DNA of 7,442 bases, from positions 1-7,442 of the forward strand of contig CAMFJP010000067.1 of assembly GCA_945957075.1 (NCBI GenBank), in the 5' to 3' direction. This DNA is from an uncultured Chlamydiae bacterium. GTDB lineage: Bacteria > Chlamydiota > Chlamydiia > Chlamydiales > Rhabdochlamydiaceae. Shown piece by piece: positions 1 through 6,707 of this stretch (position 1 is its first letter; each line of letters starts with the position of its first letter). The translations under genes and the position numbers were made by a program. The notes beneath the pieces are model-generated. The model was not told the origin of the DNA. It saw only the letters and a program-made list of their open reading frames with translations, and made no database searches.

Positions 1-66
1 AGCTAGCTAAAAGACTTTTATTCTCTTTTTTTATAGCTGCGTAACATGAGTGAATAAGAGCTTTAA

Positions 67-90
67 TAGACCTCTTGCATAAGATGTCTA
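67..90. repeat. Short hairpin with the same ends as the 164-bp palindromic element
   Basis: TAGACCTCTT (67-76) and AAGATGTCTA (81-90) form 10-bp arms with one mismatch around a 4-base loop, GCAT. The right arm is identical to the terminal 10 bases of the palindromic element at 3162-3325. The stop codon of the PBP2 gene (TAG on the minus strand, 88-90) is the outermost part of this arm. On the minus strand the stem is not followed by a T run, so it is not a canonical rho-independent terminator. It could still slow polymerase or protect the mRNA 3' end. The best reading is a deleted or minimal copy of the same repeat family; a chance palindrome is possible. Confidence 0.6.
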
Positions 91-3000
91 ATTATTAGCT
101 TTGGTGTCAGGGTGGAGGGAGCGCCATTTTTTGACGATTTGGGCGGCAAGGGGTGCGGCCTCTTTGCCCCATCCGCCAAAGCGGAGATAGACGATGACTA
201 CAAGTTCTGGGTTTTCAAAGGTGATGGCGTCTTGTGGGGTGGGAAACGAGATGCCAGCAAACCAGACGTGGTTATAGATGTGGGCTTTGTCGTCTGGGTC
301 TATGGAAAAAGAGTGCATAATTTCTGCGGTGCCGGTTTTACCGATCAATTGATCGCTTAAAAGCTTATAGTCTTGAAGAGCCGAGGGGTGATAGGTTGGA
401 TTTTGCATGGTGGAGGCCCTGGCTGTACCTCTTTGTGTTTGCACAGAGCGTCGCATGCCTTCTAATAGGGTGTGGCGGATTTCTTTTGGCATTGGGATCG
501 TGCGTAGTATTTCTGTCGGAGGATATGTGACCTCTGGGGTGATGCGTAGAGGTGTTGTCTCTGTAAAGAGGGGGAAATCGATGCCAATCAGGCTGAGTGG
601 GCTCTGGAGGGGAAATTGGGGCGTGGGTCTTAGGGCATCTTGTCTTGATGGGGTATTGCCGGCCATGGCATGTACGATTTTTGGTTTTAGGATTTTTCCT
701 CCATTGGCAAGCGCTGAAAACATAACGGCTGTTTGTAGGGGGGTTGTGACGAGGGAATGTTGGCCGATTGCGAGGGCATAGAGGCCGGTTTTATTGTAAT
801 CGATATCCTCTGGTACGATGCCACGGATTTCTCCTGGTAAATCGATGCCTGTTTTGCTGCCAAAGCCAAAAAGTTGTGCGGCTTGTACAAGTGTTTGGGG
901 CTTGGAAATATGTTCGCTTGCTAGAATAGAAAAGTAGATATTGCTCGATTGCTCTATAGCACCAATGATATCGACTGTGCCGATATGGGGGTGGCTGCTT
1001 TGTGGCAACCTGCCTTCTTTGTAAAGTCTGGTAATGGGTTTCCCAGACAGGGTGTATCCTAGGATCTGGTTTCCGTGTTTTGGTCCTCGTGTCCACTGAA
1101 CATCATCTATAAGAGATAGAGGATTGTACATTGATGTGGTGGCATTGGGTCCAATTTCTTCGTATTTTTCCATGAGAGCCGCATAGGCTGGGATGAGTTT
1201 GAACGGGGATCCTTGTGGCGTAGATTCCCGAAATGCTTGAGATCTTCCATAACCGTATCCAGATAGGGGGTAGAAGGCGCTTGCAAGATCTTGTTCTGTT
1301 TGCTCTTCTTTGCCATGGCGTAGCATAGGATAATATCTGTGTAGGGGTGTTTTGAGATCGGCGAAGGTGCGTAGGGTGGCAAGGTAGGGGTGAATAATGC
1401 TTTCTGGCAGGATGCTTAGGGCTATTTTAAGAGTATCGCATGCGGAAAGTTCTAGTTTGTCGATGTAGGGACGTAGAGTTTCTTGGATGATGGGGCTTTG
1501 TGTTATAAGTGCGTAAAGGAGCTCTTTTTTATGTGTTTCCCAAAATAAGGAAAAAAGCTCTTTTTCTTTTTTTTGCAGGTATTCTGTATAGGGGTGGGTA
1601 TAGCGTTTTTTTTCTTTTTCTTGTGCGCGCATCTCTTCTATAAAGCGTGTAAAATGCTCTTTTCTCCATGCTGCAAAGTCAAGAGCATGGAAGAGTTTTT
1701 GCATTTGCTGTTTGATGTTGGTTTCTGCAATTGCATACAATTGGTTTATATAACGATGGTTTTCTGGAGAAAGGGAGCCTAGGTGTTCTATTAGGGTGTC
1801 GGAAAACAGTTCTTCTGGGGCTAGTAGATGGCATAGGTCTATAAATAAAGGGGGTGCGGAGGGTTTTTTTTGAGCCAGAACAATTTCTTTAACAGATGTG
1901 ATTTTGTCTATAGACTGTCGAATGGGATTGTCTTTTGGTAAAATGGCGTCTAGATAGATTTTCCAGGAAAGGGGGGTGCTTTCTTCATAAAATGTCTTTT
2001 CGGCATAGCGCTCTCTTGTCAAAGGGAGTTTTCCATCCCATATTTGTCCAATGTAGGAGGGGGTCTCTAGCCACCTTGCAGCGTGTATAATGCGTTCTGC
2101 ATGTGGTAAAAGAAAGTCATTGGGATCAAAACGGGGGTGCGATGCGAGAGCTAGGATATCTCCTGTTGTTGGTTCCATCACTACGATGGCGCCTCCTTTG
2201 ATCCAGGGGGGATCGTCTGGGTGGGCAGATTCATGTTCTGCAAGTAATTGTTCTGCATAGCGTTGAAGTTCAGAGGAAATTGTAAGAAGAATCCGTTTTC
2301 CAGAAGATCCAGGGTAAGAGCCTGGTAGTTCTTTGGTTGTGCGCCCCCACTTGTCTACTTCATAATTTTTTCTGCCACAAAGGCCGCGTAGTTCTGCATC
2401 GTACATTTTTTCGATGCCAGATTTTCCTACAAAATCTTGTGCACTATAGGCTTTTTCTTGCAGCTGGTATAAGCGTGCACGGACATCTGTTGGAGATTGG
2501 AAGCTCTTGGGTAAAGGGGGAGAAAGGCCCTCTTCTCGCATTTGAAAATAGGTTTCTAGTTCATAACGCTCTTGTACGATTCGTCTGTATTCATCTGCGC
2601 TCATAACGCCCATATATCCTATGATGTCGCAGGCGGTTTTCCCTTGAGGATAAAAGCGGGTTGAGCGTCTTTTAGCAGAGATCCCGGGGAGGTCTTTTTC
2701 TAGAGTTTTTAATCGTGTGTAGGTAGCTTCTGAGATGTTTTCTTTTAATATAATCGGGGTTTGTGGAGAAATAGCTGCTTCTGCGTATATTTTATCTTCT
2801 ATAAATGTGGGATCAAGAGAGAGTTCTTGAGATAAGATTGAGGAAAGCTTTGCGACATATTCTTTCCTGGGGTAGATGCGTTCTTTGTCTTTCCATTTAG
2901 ATCTTGGGATATTTGTTAAGGGGGCGTAGGAAAAGGTGAGGTCATAAGTTGTTCTATTAATTGCTAAGGGAATATTGAATCTATCGCGGATGCTAGATCT

Positions 3001-3183
3001 TTCAACATGCTCTTTAGCGCTTCTTTTTCTTGGGGCCTCAGCTTCGAGTTTTTTTTGAGGGGATTGTACGATGCTAAGATCTGCAACGCGCATGAAGATA
3101 AGAAGTAGGCAGGCTGCATAGACATACAGTACCCTGCCTATTTTATATGTAATCCAGCCATTAGACATCTTACGTAATTCCAT
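88..3183 (-). CDS. pbp2: Penicillin-binding protein 2 (class B, chlamydial type with large insertion)
   Basis: This is a peptidoglycan D,D-transpeptidase anchored in the inner membrane and acting in the periplasm. In Chlamydiae, PBP2 takes part in septal peptidoglycan synthesis. A single membrane segment lies at about residues 15-32. A PBP dimerisation domain follows, with RSSIRDR (62-68), FYPQGKTACDIIGYMG (177-192) and GKSGIEKMYD (253-262). The transpeptidase domain has the active-site SxxK (S659-P-F-K662), SxN (S746-S-N748) and KTG (K949-T-G951). Between FDPNDF (352-357) and SxxK lie about 290 residues, against a few tens in E. coli PBP2; the middle is charged and helix-prone. From memory, C. 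trachomatis PBP2 is also over 1000 residues, so the length fits the family. The start is uncertain: Met1 (3183) or Met6 (3168). Neither has a clear Shine-Dalgarno sequence, and both lie inside the terminal repeat of the upstream palindromic element. The reading frame is intact. Confidence 0.93.
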   Translation of the reverse strand: MELRKMSNGWITYKIGRVLYVYAACLLLIFMRVADLSIVQSPQKKLEAEAPRKRSAKEHVERSSIRDRFNIPLAINRTTYDLTFSYAPLTNIPRSKWKDKERIYPRKEYVAKLSSILSQELSLDPTFIEDKIYAEAAISPQTPIILKENISEATYTRLKTLEKDLPGISAKRRSTRFYPQGKTACDIIGYMGVMSADEYRRIVQERYELETYFQMREEGLSPPLPKSFQSPTDVRARLYQLQEKAYSAQDFVGKSGIEKMYDAELRGLCGRKNYEVDKWGRTTKELPGSYPGSSGKRILLTISSELQRYAEQLLAEHESAHPDDPPWIKGGAIVVMEPTTGDILALASHPRFDPNDFLLPHAERIIHAARWLETPSYIGQIWDGKLPLTRERYAEKTFYEESTPLSWKIYLDAILPKDNPIRQSIDKITSVKEIVLAQKKPSAPPLFIDLCHLLAPEELFSDTLIEHLGSLSPENHRYINQLYAIAETNIKQQMQKLFHALDFAAWRKEHFTRFIEEMRAQEKEKKRYTHPYTEYLQKKEKELFSLFWETHKKELLYALITQSPIIQETLRPYIDKLELSACDTLKIALSILPESIIHPYLATLRTFADLKTPLHRYYPMLRHGKEEQTEQDLASAFYPLSGYGYGRSQAFRESTPQGSPFKLIPAYAALMEKYEEIGPNATTSMYNPLSLIDDVQWTRGPKHGNQILGYTLSGKPITRLYKEGRLPQSSHPHIGTVDIIGAIEQSSNIYFSILASEHISKPQTLVQAAQLFGFGSKTGIDLPGEIRGIVPEDIDYNKTGLYALAIGQHSLVTTPLQTAVMFSALANGGKILKPKIVHAMAGNTPSRQDALRPTPQFPLQSPLSLIGIDFPLFTETTPLRITPEVTYPPTEILRTIPMPKEIRHTLLEGMRRSVQTQRGTARASTMQNPTYHPSALQDYKLLSDQLIGKTGTAEIMHSFSIDPDDKAHIYNHVWFAGISFPTPQDAITFENPELVVIVYLRFGGWGKEAAPLAAQIVKKWRSLHPDTKANN

Positions 3184-3325
3184 TTGCTTGGCAGCGCCGC
3201 GCTTTTTGGCAGCTTCAAACCCAAATTTCTCGGTAATATGTCCCCATATTACCTCGAAATTTGGGTTTGAAGCTGCTTAAAAATCATCAGCGTTACCAAG
3301 CAAAGCGAGTTACGCAAGATGTCTA
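3162..3325. mobile_element. MITE-like 164-bp palindromic element
   Basis: The element begins TAGACATCTT (3162-3171) and ends AAGATGTCTA (3316-3325), a perfect 10-bp terminal inverted repeat. The similarity continues inward: the left arm read on the minus strand (TTACGTAAGATGTCTA) matches the right end (TTACGCAAGATGTCTA) with one difference, and CCAAGCAAA occurs in both arms. The centre is a long hairpin, listed separately. It contains no reading frame of its own. Non-coding, palindromic, with matching ends of the form TA-GAC...GTC-TA, it resembles a MITE moved in trans by an IS transposase, with TA as a possible target duplication. The family assignment is inference. It fills nearly all of the 161-bp gap between the barrel gene and the PBP2 gene and overlaps the first seven codons of the latter. 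Confidence 0.7.
3209..3276. repeat. Core hairpin of the palindromic element
   Basis: Arms 3209-3229 and 3256-3276 are perfectly complementary over 21 bases. They are followed by a two-base mismatch (3230-3231 against 3254-3255) and a further 9 perfect pairs (GGTAATATG 3232-3240 with CATATTACC 3245-3253) closing on a 4-base loop, TCCC. Outside the stem, TTTTT (3203-3207) can pair with AAAAA (3279-3283). This stem of about 30 bp could form a cruciform in DNA or a very stable hairpin in RNA of either strand. It sits between the stop of the barrel gene and the start of the PBP2 gene, so it may uncouple or attenuate read-through. On neither strand is it directly followed by a T run, so I do not call it a terminator. 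Confidence 0.85.
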
Positions 3326-3344
3326 TCCACAGATCACTATTTGA

Positions 3345-4319
3345 TCACTTGGAGTAGTTAATTGCAATTACACCGCTTACAAATTGAGGTGTATTGCGTC
3401 CAGCGACATCCCACCATACGCCTCCAATGACGCCCCAATTGGCATTCCAGTTGTATTCAATAGCTGGAGCTACGCTCCACTGGCTTCCTGAAGGTGGGGA
3501 AACCGGGGCTCCACCTGTATGACCGCTAAAGCGTGTTTTGTTCCTGTACGTTGTTTGCACGTCGCATGCAAGTACCCAATTTTGGGTAAGAGAATATTCA
3601 AGACCAAGGGTTCCTGTAAATAGGTTGCCTGGGTGTACTTTGCCTCGTGTGTGCGTAGTGCCACCGTAAGTGTTTAGTCCTTTTACATGCACGGGAGCTG
3701 GAATTGCGTAGCTAAAGGCAAGGCGCGTTGCAAGAAAGTGAATGCCGCTAAAGTGAAAAAGCCGTCCAAATACAATGCCAGGTACAGAGATAAAAGAGCC
3801 TGAGCCGCTGGCGTCAGTTCCTTTTTTATGAGGGTTTAGCTTTTGATACTTGCCAGTTGGAAGAATTTCGTAAAAAGAAAATTTTATTGCTGGGTGCGAT
3901 TTTCCAGGGGCATCCATTAAAATTTGGTAGTCAAAGCCTACAGGAAGGTCCCCAAAGCGCCATGCGTGTTCATCTCCATTTTTTGTATAGAAGCCTTGAA
4001 CAAGAACTTTCCCTCCCATTTTCTTGCTGATACCTGCTTGGATAAAGACAAGAGGGTTAAAAATATCAATATGAGATGCAGAGCGGGGATGCCAGTTGTG
4101 GTCATATAGACCGTAATTTTTAATTCCATAAAAGTAAGGCTCTATGTTCATGTGCCCTTTGGTCACGGTATGGCTTGAGGGACAAAGAAGTGGTCCTGTA
4201 AACCAAGGAGTTTGCATCCCTTCAGCTTTTGCATGTTGTTCTGTAGGACCTCCTCCAGCGCCTCTAGCGCATAGGGGGAGTATGGCGACTGTCGATAAAA
4301 AAAATAGATATTTTAGCAT
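3345..4319 (-). CDS. Outer-membrane beta-barrel protein, Phenol_MetA_deg-like
   Basis: The 324-residue protein starts with a signal peptide (MLKYLFFLSTVAILPLCARGA), probably cut by signal peptidase I around residues 19-21. The mature part alternates hydrophobic and polar residues, is rich in Gly, Tyr and Trp, and contains repeated beta-strand-like stretches such as NWVLACDVQTTYRN and QWSVAPAIEYNWNANWGVIGGVWW, as expected of a transmembrane barrel. The segment WFTGPLLCPSSHTVTKGHMNIEPYFYG (about 39-65) resembles the N-terminal signature WFTGPLL.PSGH...GH.N.EPY that I recall from outer-membrane proteins of Legionella and related intracellular bacteria, annotated as MetA-pathway of phenol degradation transporters. 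The substrate is unknown. GGAG lies 5 bases before the ATG, and a promoter lies upstream. It is not recognisable as chlamydial MOMP. Localisation is well supported; specific function is not. Confidence 0.75.
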   Translation of the reverse strand: MLKYLFFLSTVAILPLCARGAGGGPTEQHAKAEGMQTPWFTGPLLCPSSHTVTKGHMNIEPYFYGIKNYGLYDHNWHPRSASHIDIFNPLVFIQAGISKKMGGKVLVQGFYTKNGDEHAWRFGDLPVGFDYQILMDAPGKSHPAIKFSFYEILPTGKYQKLNPHKKGTDASGSGSFISVPGIVFGRLFHFSGIHFLATRLAFSYAIPAPVHVKGLNTYGGTTHTRGKVHPGNLFTGTLGLEYSLTQNWVLACDVQTTYRNKTRFSGHTGGAPVSPPSGSQWSVAPAIEYNWNANWGVIGGVWWDVAGRNTPQFVSGVIAINYSK

Positions 4320-4350
4320 CGTGGCTCCATTTTGATGGCGTTACAATCGG

Positions 4351-4379
4351 ATAATAACAAAAAAAACAATACACGTAAA
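4351..4379 (-). promoter_or_regulatory. Sigma70-like promoter of the beta-barrel gene
   Basis: Read on the minus strand, TTTACG (4379-4374, 4 of 6 to TTGACA) is followed after exactly 17 bases by TATTAT (4356-4351, 5 of 6 to TATAAT). Transcription would start near 4344, about 25 bases before the ATG at 4319, leaving room for the Shine-Dalgarno GGAG (4328-4325). Spacing and position are good, but the region is AT-rich, so chance matches are easy. Confidence 0.5.
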
Positions 4380-4426
4380 AATATTTTTCCTTTTGGATTT
4401 TTTTTCTCTGCTATATCCTGTTAGGT

Positions 4427-4948
4427 ATGGAAAAAATAGCCTTGTCTATAGAAGGATCTTTTCTTATACACGCCCGATTTTTTTGCGATGATCGGGGGTT
4501 TTTTGTGGAAAAGTATCGCTCTTCTGCTTTTGATATTCCTTTTGTGCAGGATAACCATTCCTTTTCCCACTTCGGTGTGATTCGAGGGATGCATATGCAT
4601 AAACGTCCTGTGCAAGCAAAGCTTGTGCAGGTTATTGTAGGCAAAATTTACGATGTTATTGTGGATATGCGGCCGTATTCGTTGACTTATAAAAAATGGG
4701 TTGGGGTAGAGATTGGGACACAGGAGCTTTTATATATACCGCCTGGGTGTGCGCATGGGTTTTGTGTGCTATCTAACGAAGGGGCTCATGTTATGTATAA
4801 AGTGAGTACGTTTTATTCTGCAGATGATGAGGTGCGCTTTCGCTACGATGATCCAGAGATTGGAATTGCATGGCCCCCGGGGTCCCATATTCTTTCGGAG
4901 CTTGATGCTACAGCTCCTCATATAAAGGATCTTTATGCGCCCGTGTAA
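4427..4948 (+). CDS. rfbC: dTDP-4-dehydrorhamnose 3,5-epimerase (RmlC)
   Basis: The 173-residue cupin enzyme epimerises C3 and C5 of dTDP-4-keto-6-deoxy-D-glucose to give dTDP-4-keto-L-rhamnose, in the cytosol. Family signatures occur in order: DDRGFFVEKY (21-30), VIRGMHMH (51-58) with the catalytic-base His at 55, QAKLVQVIVGKIYDVIVDMR (63-82), WVGVEI (91-96), IPPGCAHGF (104-112), the catalytic-region Tyr130 in STFYS, and YDDPEIGIAWP (140-150). The length is close to the usual 175-185. The ATG at 4427 matches where family members begin, but the only Shine-Dalgarno-like bases (AGG, 4423-4425) are one base from it. A TATATC box at 4412-4417 would put a start site almost at the ATG, so initiation may be leaderless or weak. 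It is the first gene of an operon, and its last 14 bases overlap rfbB. Confidence 0.93.
   Translation: MEKIALSIEGSFLIHARFFCDDRGFFVEKYRSSAFDIPFVQDNHSFSHFGVIRGMHMHKRPVQAKLVQVIVGKIYDVIVDMRPYSLTYKKWVGVEIGTQELLYIPPGCAHGFCVLSNEGAHVMYKVSTFYSADDEVRFRYDDPEIGIAWPPGSHILSELDATAPHIKDLYAPV
4925..4929 (+). promoter_or_regulatory. Ribosome binding site of rfbB inside rfbC
   Basis: AAGGA lies 5 bases before the ATG at 4935, within the last codons of rfbC. It fixes the rfbB start in the overlap and points to translational coupling of the two genes. Confidence 0.7.
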
Positions 4949-5912
4949 GCGTCTTTTGGTTACGGGGGGCGCTGGATTTATAGGTTCTCATTTTGTAGAG
5001 CATGTCTTGCCAGAGGTTGAGTGCCTTGTGAATGTTGATTTGTTAACATATGCAGGAACTTTGGATAACTTATCTTCTGTTTTGGATGATTCTCGGCATT
5101 GTTTTATTCAAGAAAATATTTGCTCTTTAGATCGTATGGTGACTTTGTGTACTAAGCATAGAATAGATACGATTGTGCACTTTGCTGCTGAAACGCATGT
5201 AGATCGTAGTATTGAAGATCCTTTGTGTTTTGTGGAAACAAATGTTAAAGGGACGGCGGCTCTTTTAGAGGCTGCAAGAGTGTTGCCTTCAGTGCATTTT
5301 CACCATATTTCGACCGATGAGGTATATGGGTCTTTGGGTGAGGATGGTTTTTTTTCTGAGAGTTCTCCTTATTTGCCAAGTTCTCCTTATTCTGCTTCTA
5401 AAGCAGCTGCAGATCATCTTGTGCGTGCCTACGCGCGGACGTACGGGCTCTCTGTGACCCTTTCTCATTGTGGTAATAACTACGGGCCTCGTCAGCATCC
5501 CGAAAAACTCATTCCATTGGTGTTGACAAGAGCTATTAAAAAGCATTCATTGCCGCTCTATGGGGATGGCAGGCAGGTGCGGGATTGGATCTATGTGAAG
5601 GATCACGTTGAGGCTCTTTGGCGTATTGTGCGTATGGGGAAATCTGGGGAGACCTACGCAATTACAGGTAAATGTGAACGGCGCAATATTGATATTGTGC
5701 AAGTCCTTTTAGAGGCGCTTTCTAAAAAAACAGGGGAGCCTGTACAGCGTTATTTTGATCTTATTGCTTTTGTACGGGATCGTCCGGGTCACGATAGGCG
5801 CTACGCTCTTTTAGGAGATAAAGTGGAGCAAGAATTAGGGTGGATCCCTCGTTGGTCTTTGGAAAAGGGGATAGGTGACACCGTGGAGGCTTATGTTTCA
5901 AAAAATTTCTAA
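4935..5912 (+). CDS. rfbB: dTDP-glucose 4,6-dehydratase (RmlB)
   Basis: This is an NAD-dependent extended short-chain dehydrogenase that turns dTDP-D-glucose into dTDP-4-keto-6-deoxy-D-glucose, the substrate of the RmlC encoded just upstream. Visible motifs are the Rossmann glycine motif GGAGFIG (11-17), VDLLTYAGTLDNL (34-46), HFAAETHVDRS (82-92), the catalytic STDEVYG (126-132, Thr-Asp-Glu 127-129), YSASK (152-156, Tyr and Lys of YxxxK), NNYGPRQHPEKLIP (181-194) and the nucleotide-sugar-binding RDRPGHDRRYA (281-291). All catalytic residues are present. At 325 residues it is slightly shorter than E. coli RfbB (about 355), with no sign of truncation. It overlaps rfbC by 14 bases and kdsB by 20, so the three are almost certainly co-transcribed. 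A UDP-sugar dehydratase is possible but less likely given the DEVYG motif and the RmlC neighbour. Confidence 0.95.
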   Translation: MRPCKRLLVTGGAGFIGSHFVEHVLPEVECLVNVDLLTYAGTLDNLSSVLDDSRHCFIQENICSLDRMVTLCTKHRIDTIVHFAAETHVDRSIEDPLCFVETNVKGTAALLEAARVLPSVHFHHISTDEVYGSLGEDGFFSESSPYLPSSPYSASKAAADHLVRAYARTYGLSVTLSHCGNNYGPRQHPEKLIPLVLTRAIKKHSLPLYGDGRQVRDWIYVKDHVEALWRIVRMGKSGETYAITGKCERRNIDIVQVLLEALSKKTGEPVQRYFDLIAFVRDRPGHDRRYALLGDKVEQELGWIPRWSLEKGIGDTVEAYVSKNF

Positions 5913-6633
5913 TAAAAAAATCGTGTGTGTGATTCCAGCACGGCTGGCATCTACTCGTTTTCCAAGAAAAGTATTGGAGCCTCTGGACGGGAAGCCTCTT
6001 GTTCTATGGGCGCTTGATGCTGCGCGCTCTATGCGTTGCTTTGATGATGTTGTTTGTGCTGTCGATTCTGAGGAAGTTGCAGCATGTGTGGAAAAGCATG
6101 GAGGACGCTTTATCATGACGTCAAAAGAGTGCGCTTCTGGTACAGAGCGGATTCTTGAGCTGCACGCTAAGAGAGCGCTTGAGGGGGATGTGTGGGTCAA
6201 TTGGCAGGCGGATGAGCCCTTTATTAATGAGCAGATGATTGCTGCTTTGTTGCAATCGTGCACAGAGCAAAATGAGGATATATGGACTCTAAAGAAGAAA
6301 ATAAATTCTATAGAAGATGTGCTCTCACCTCATGTGGTTAAAGTGATCTGTGATCATGCGGGACGCGCTTTATATTTTTCAAGAAGCTCGATCCCTTATC
6401 AACGCGAAGAGGTTCCAAATGTCTATTATAAGCATATTGGTTTGTATGCTTATTCACAGCGTGCATTGTCGCTACTTCAGATGGTGCCAGAGTGTGCGCT
6501 GGAGCGTGCAGAAAAGCTAGAGCAGCTCCGTTTTCTCTATCATGGGCTGCATATACGAGTGCATGATACAGAGCACGAAACGCTTGGCATCGACATTCCA
6601 GAACACCTAGCTCTTGCTGTGCAAAGAATTTGA
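5893..6633 (+). CDS. kdsB: 3-deoxy-manno-octulosonate cytidylyltransferase (CMP-Kdo synthetase)
   Basis: It couples CTP and Kdo to CMP-Kdo in the cytosol, the activated donor for Kdo transfer to lipid A. Motifs, numbered from the ATG at 5893: nucleotide-binding IPARLASTRFPRK (14-26), SGTER (82-86), NWQADEP (103-109) with the metal-binding Asp107, YFSRSSIPY (161-169), KHIGLYAY (180-187), LEQLR (209-213) and GIDIPEHL (232-239) with the second metal-ligand Asp at 234. The resulting 246 residues are typical of the family. A longer frame opens at GTG 5875, adding 6 residues. I prefer ATG 5893 because GGAGG (5885-5889) is just upstream and the protein then begins at the usual distance from the IPAR motif. 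GGAGG is only 3 bases from the ATG, so the start is not certain. It overlaps the end of rfbB by 20 bases. Confidence 0.94.
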   Translation: MFQKISNKKIVCVIPARLASTRFPRKVLEPLDGKPLVLWALDAARSMRCFDDVVCAVDSEEVAACVEKHGGRFIMTSKECASGTERILELHAKRALEGDVWVNWQADEPFINEQMIAALLQSCTEQNEDIWTLKKKINSIEDVLSPHVVKVICDHAGRALYFSRSSIPYQREEVPNVYYKHIGLYAYSQRALSLLQMVPECALERAEKLEQLRFLYHGLHIRVHDTEHETLGIDIPEHLALAVQRI

Positions 6634-6707
6634 TCTTTTACCCTTAATCTTAGTTGCTAGTAATCGGTTACGGGAGCGCGCTATTGTTTGAGCATGCACT
6701 AAATTTA

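Noticed and set aside
9..33. AAAAGACTTTT followed by a T-rich run, as a possible terminator for a plus-strand gene to the left
   Set aside because: The stem is only four A-T pairs, too weak for an intrinsic terminator, and no upstream gene is visible.
407..781. 124-codon plus-strand open frame, and other open frames inside the PBP2 gene (for example 112-360, 1107-1382, 1573-1782, 2337-2606)
   Set aside because: They lie wholly within the PBP2 coding sequence in other frames and show no domain or plausible start signals.
3323..3331. CTATCCACA, one base off the DnaA box TTATCCACA
   Set aside because: A single near-match with no cluster of boxes, no AT-rich unwinding region and no origin genes nearby.
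3332..3349. Direct repeat GATCACT at 3332-3338 and 3343-3349
   Set aside because: Two 7-base copies with a 4-base gap are too short to distinguish from chance.
4250..4319. Possible lipoprotein signal (LPLC) in the barrel protein
   Set aside because: Leu before the Cys is a poor lipobox residue, and the ARGA region just after fits signal peptidase I and a beta-barrel.
5898..6263. 121-codon minus-strand open frame opposite kdsB
   Set aside because: It is antisense to a clear KdsB with all motifs; the translation is Ser/Thr/Arg-rich as expected of a shadow frame.
6653..6663. GCTAGTAATCG, identical to a universal 16S rRNA string
   Set aside because: Only about 11 bases match and the flanking bases do not continue the 16S sequence, so it is not an rRNA fragment.
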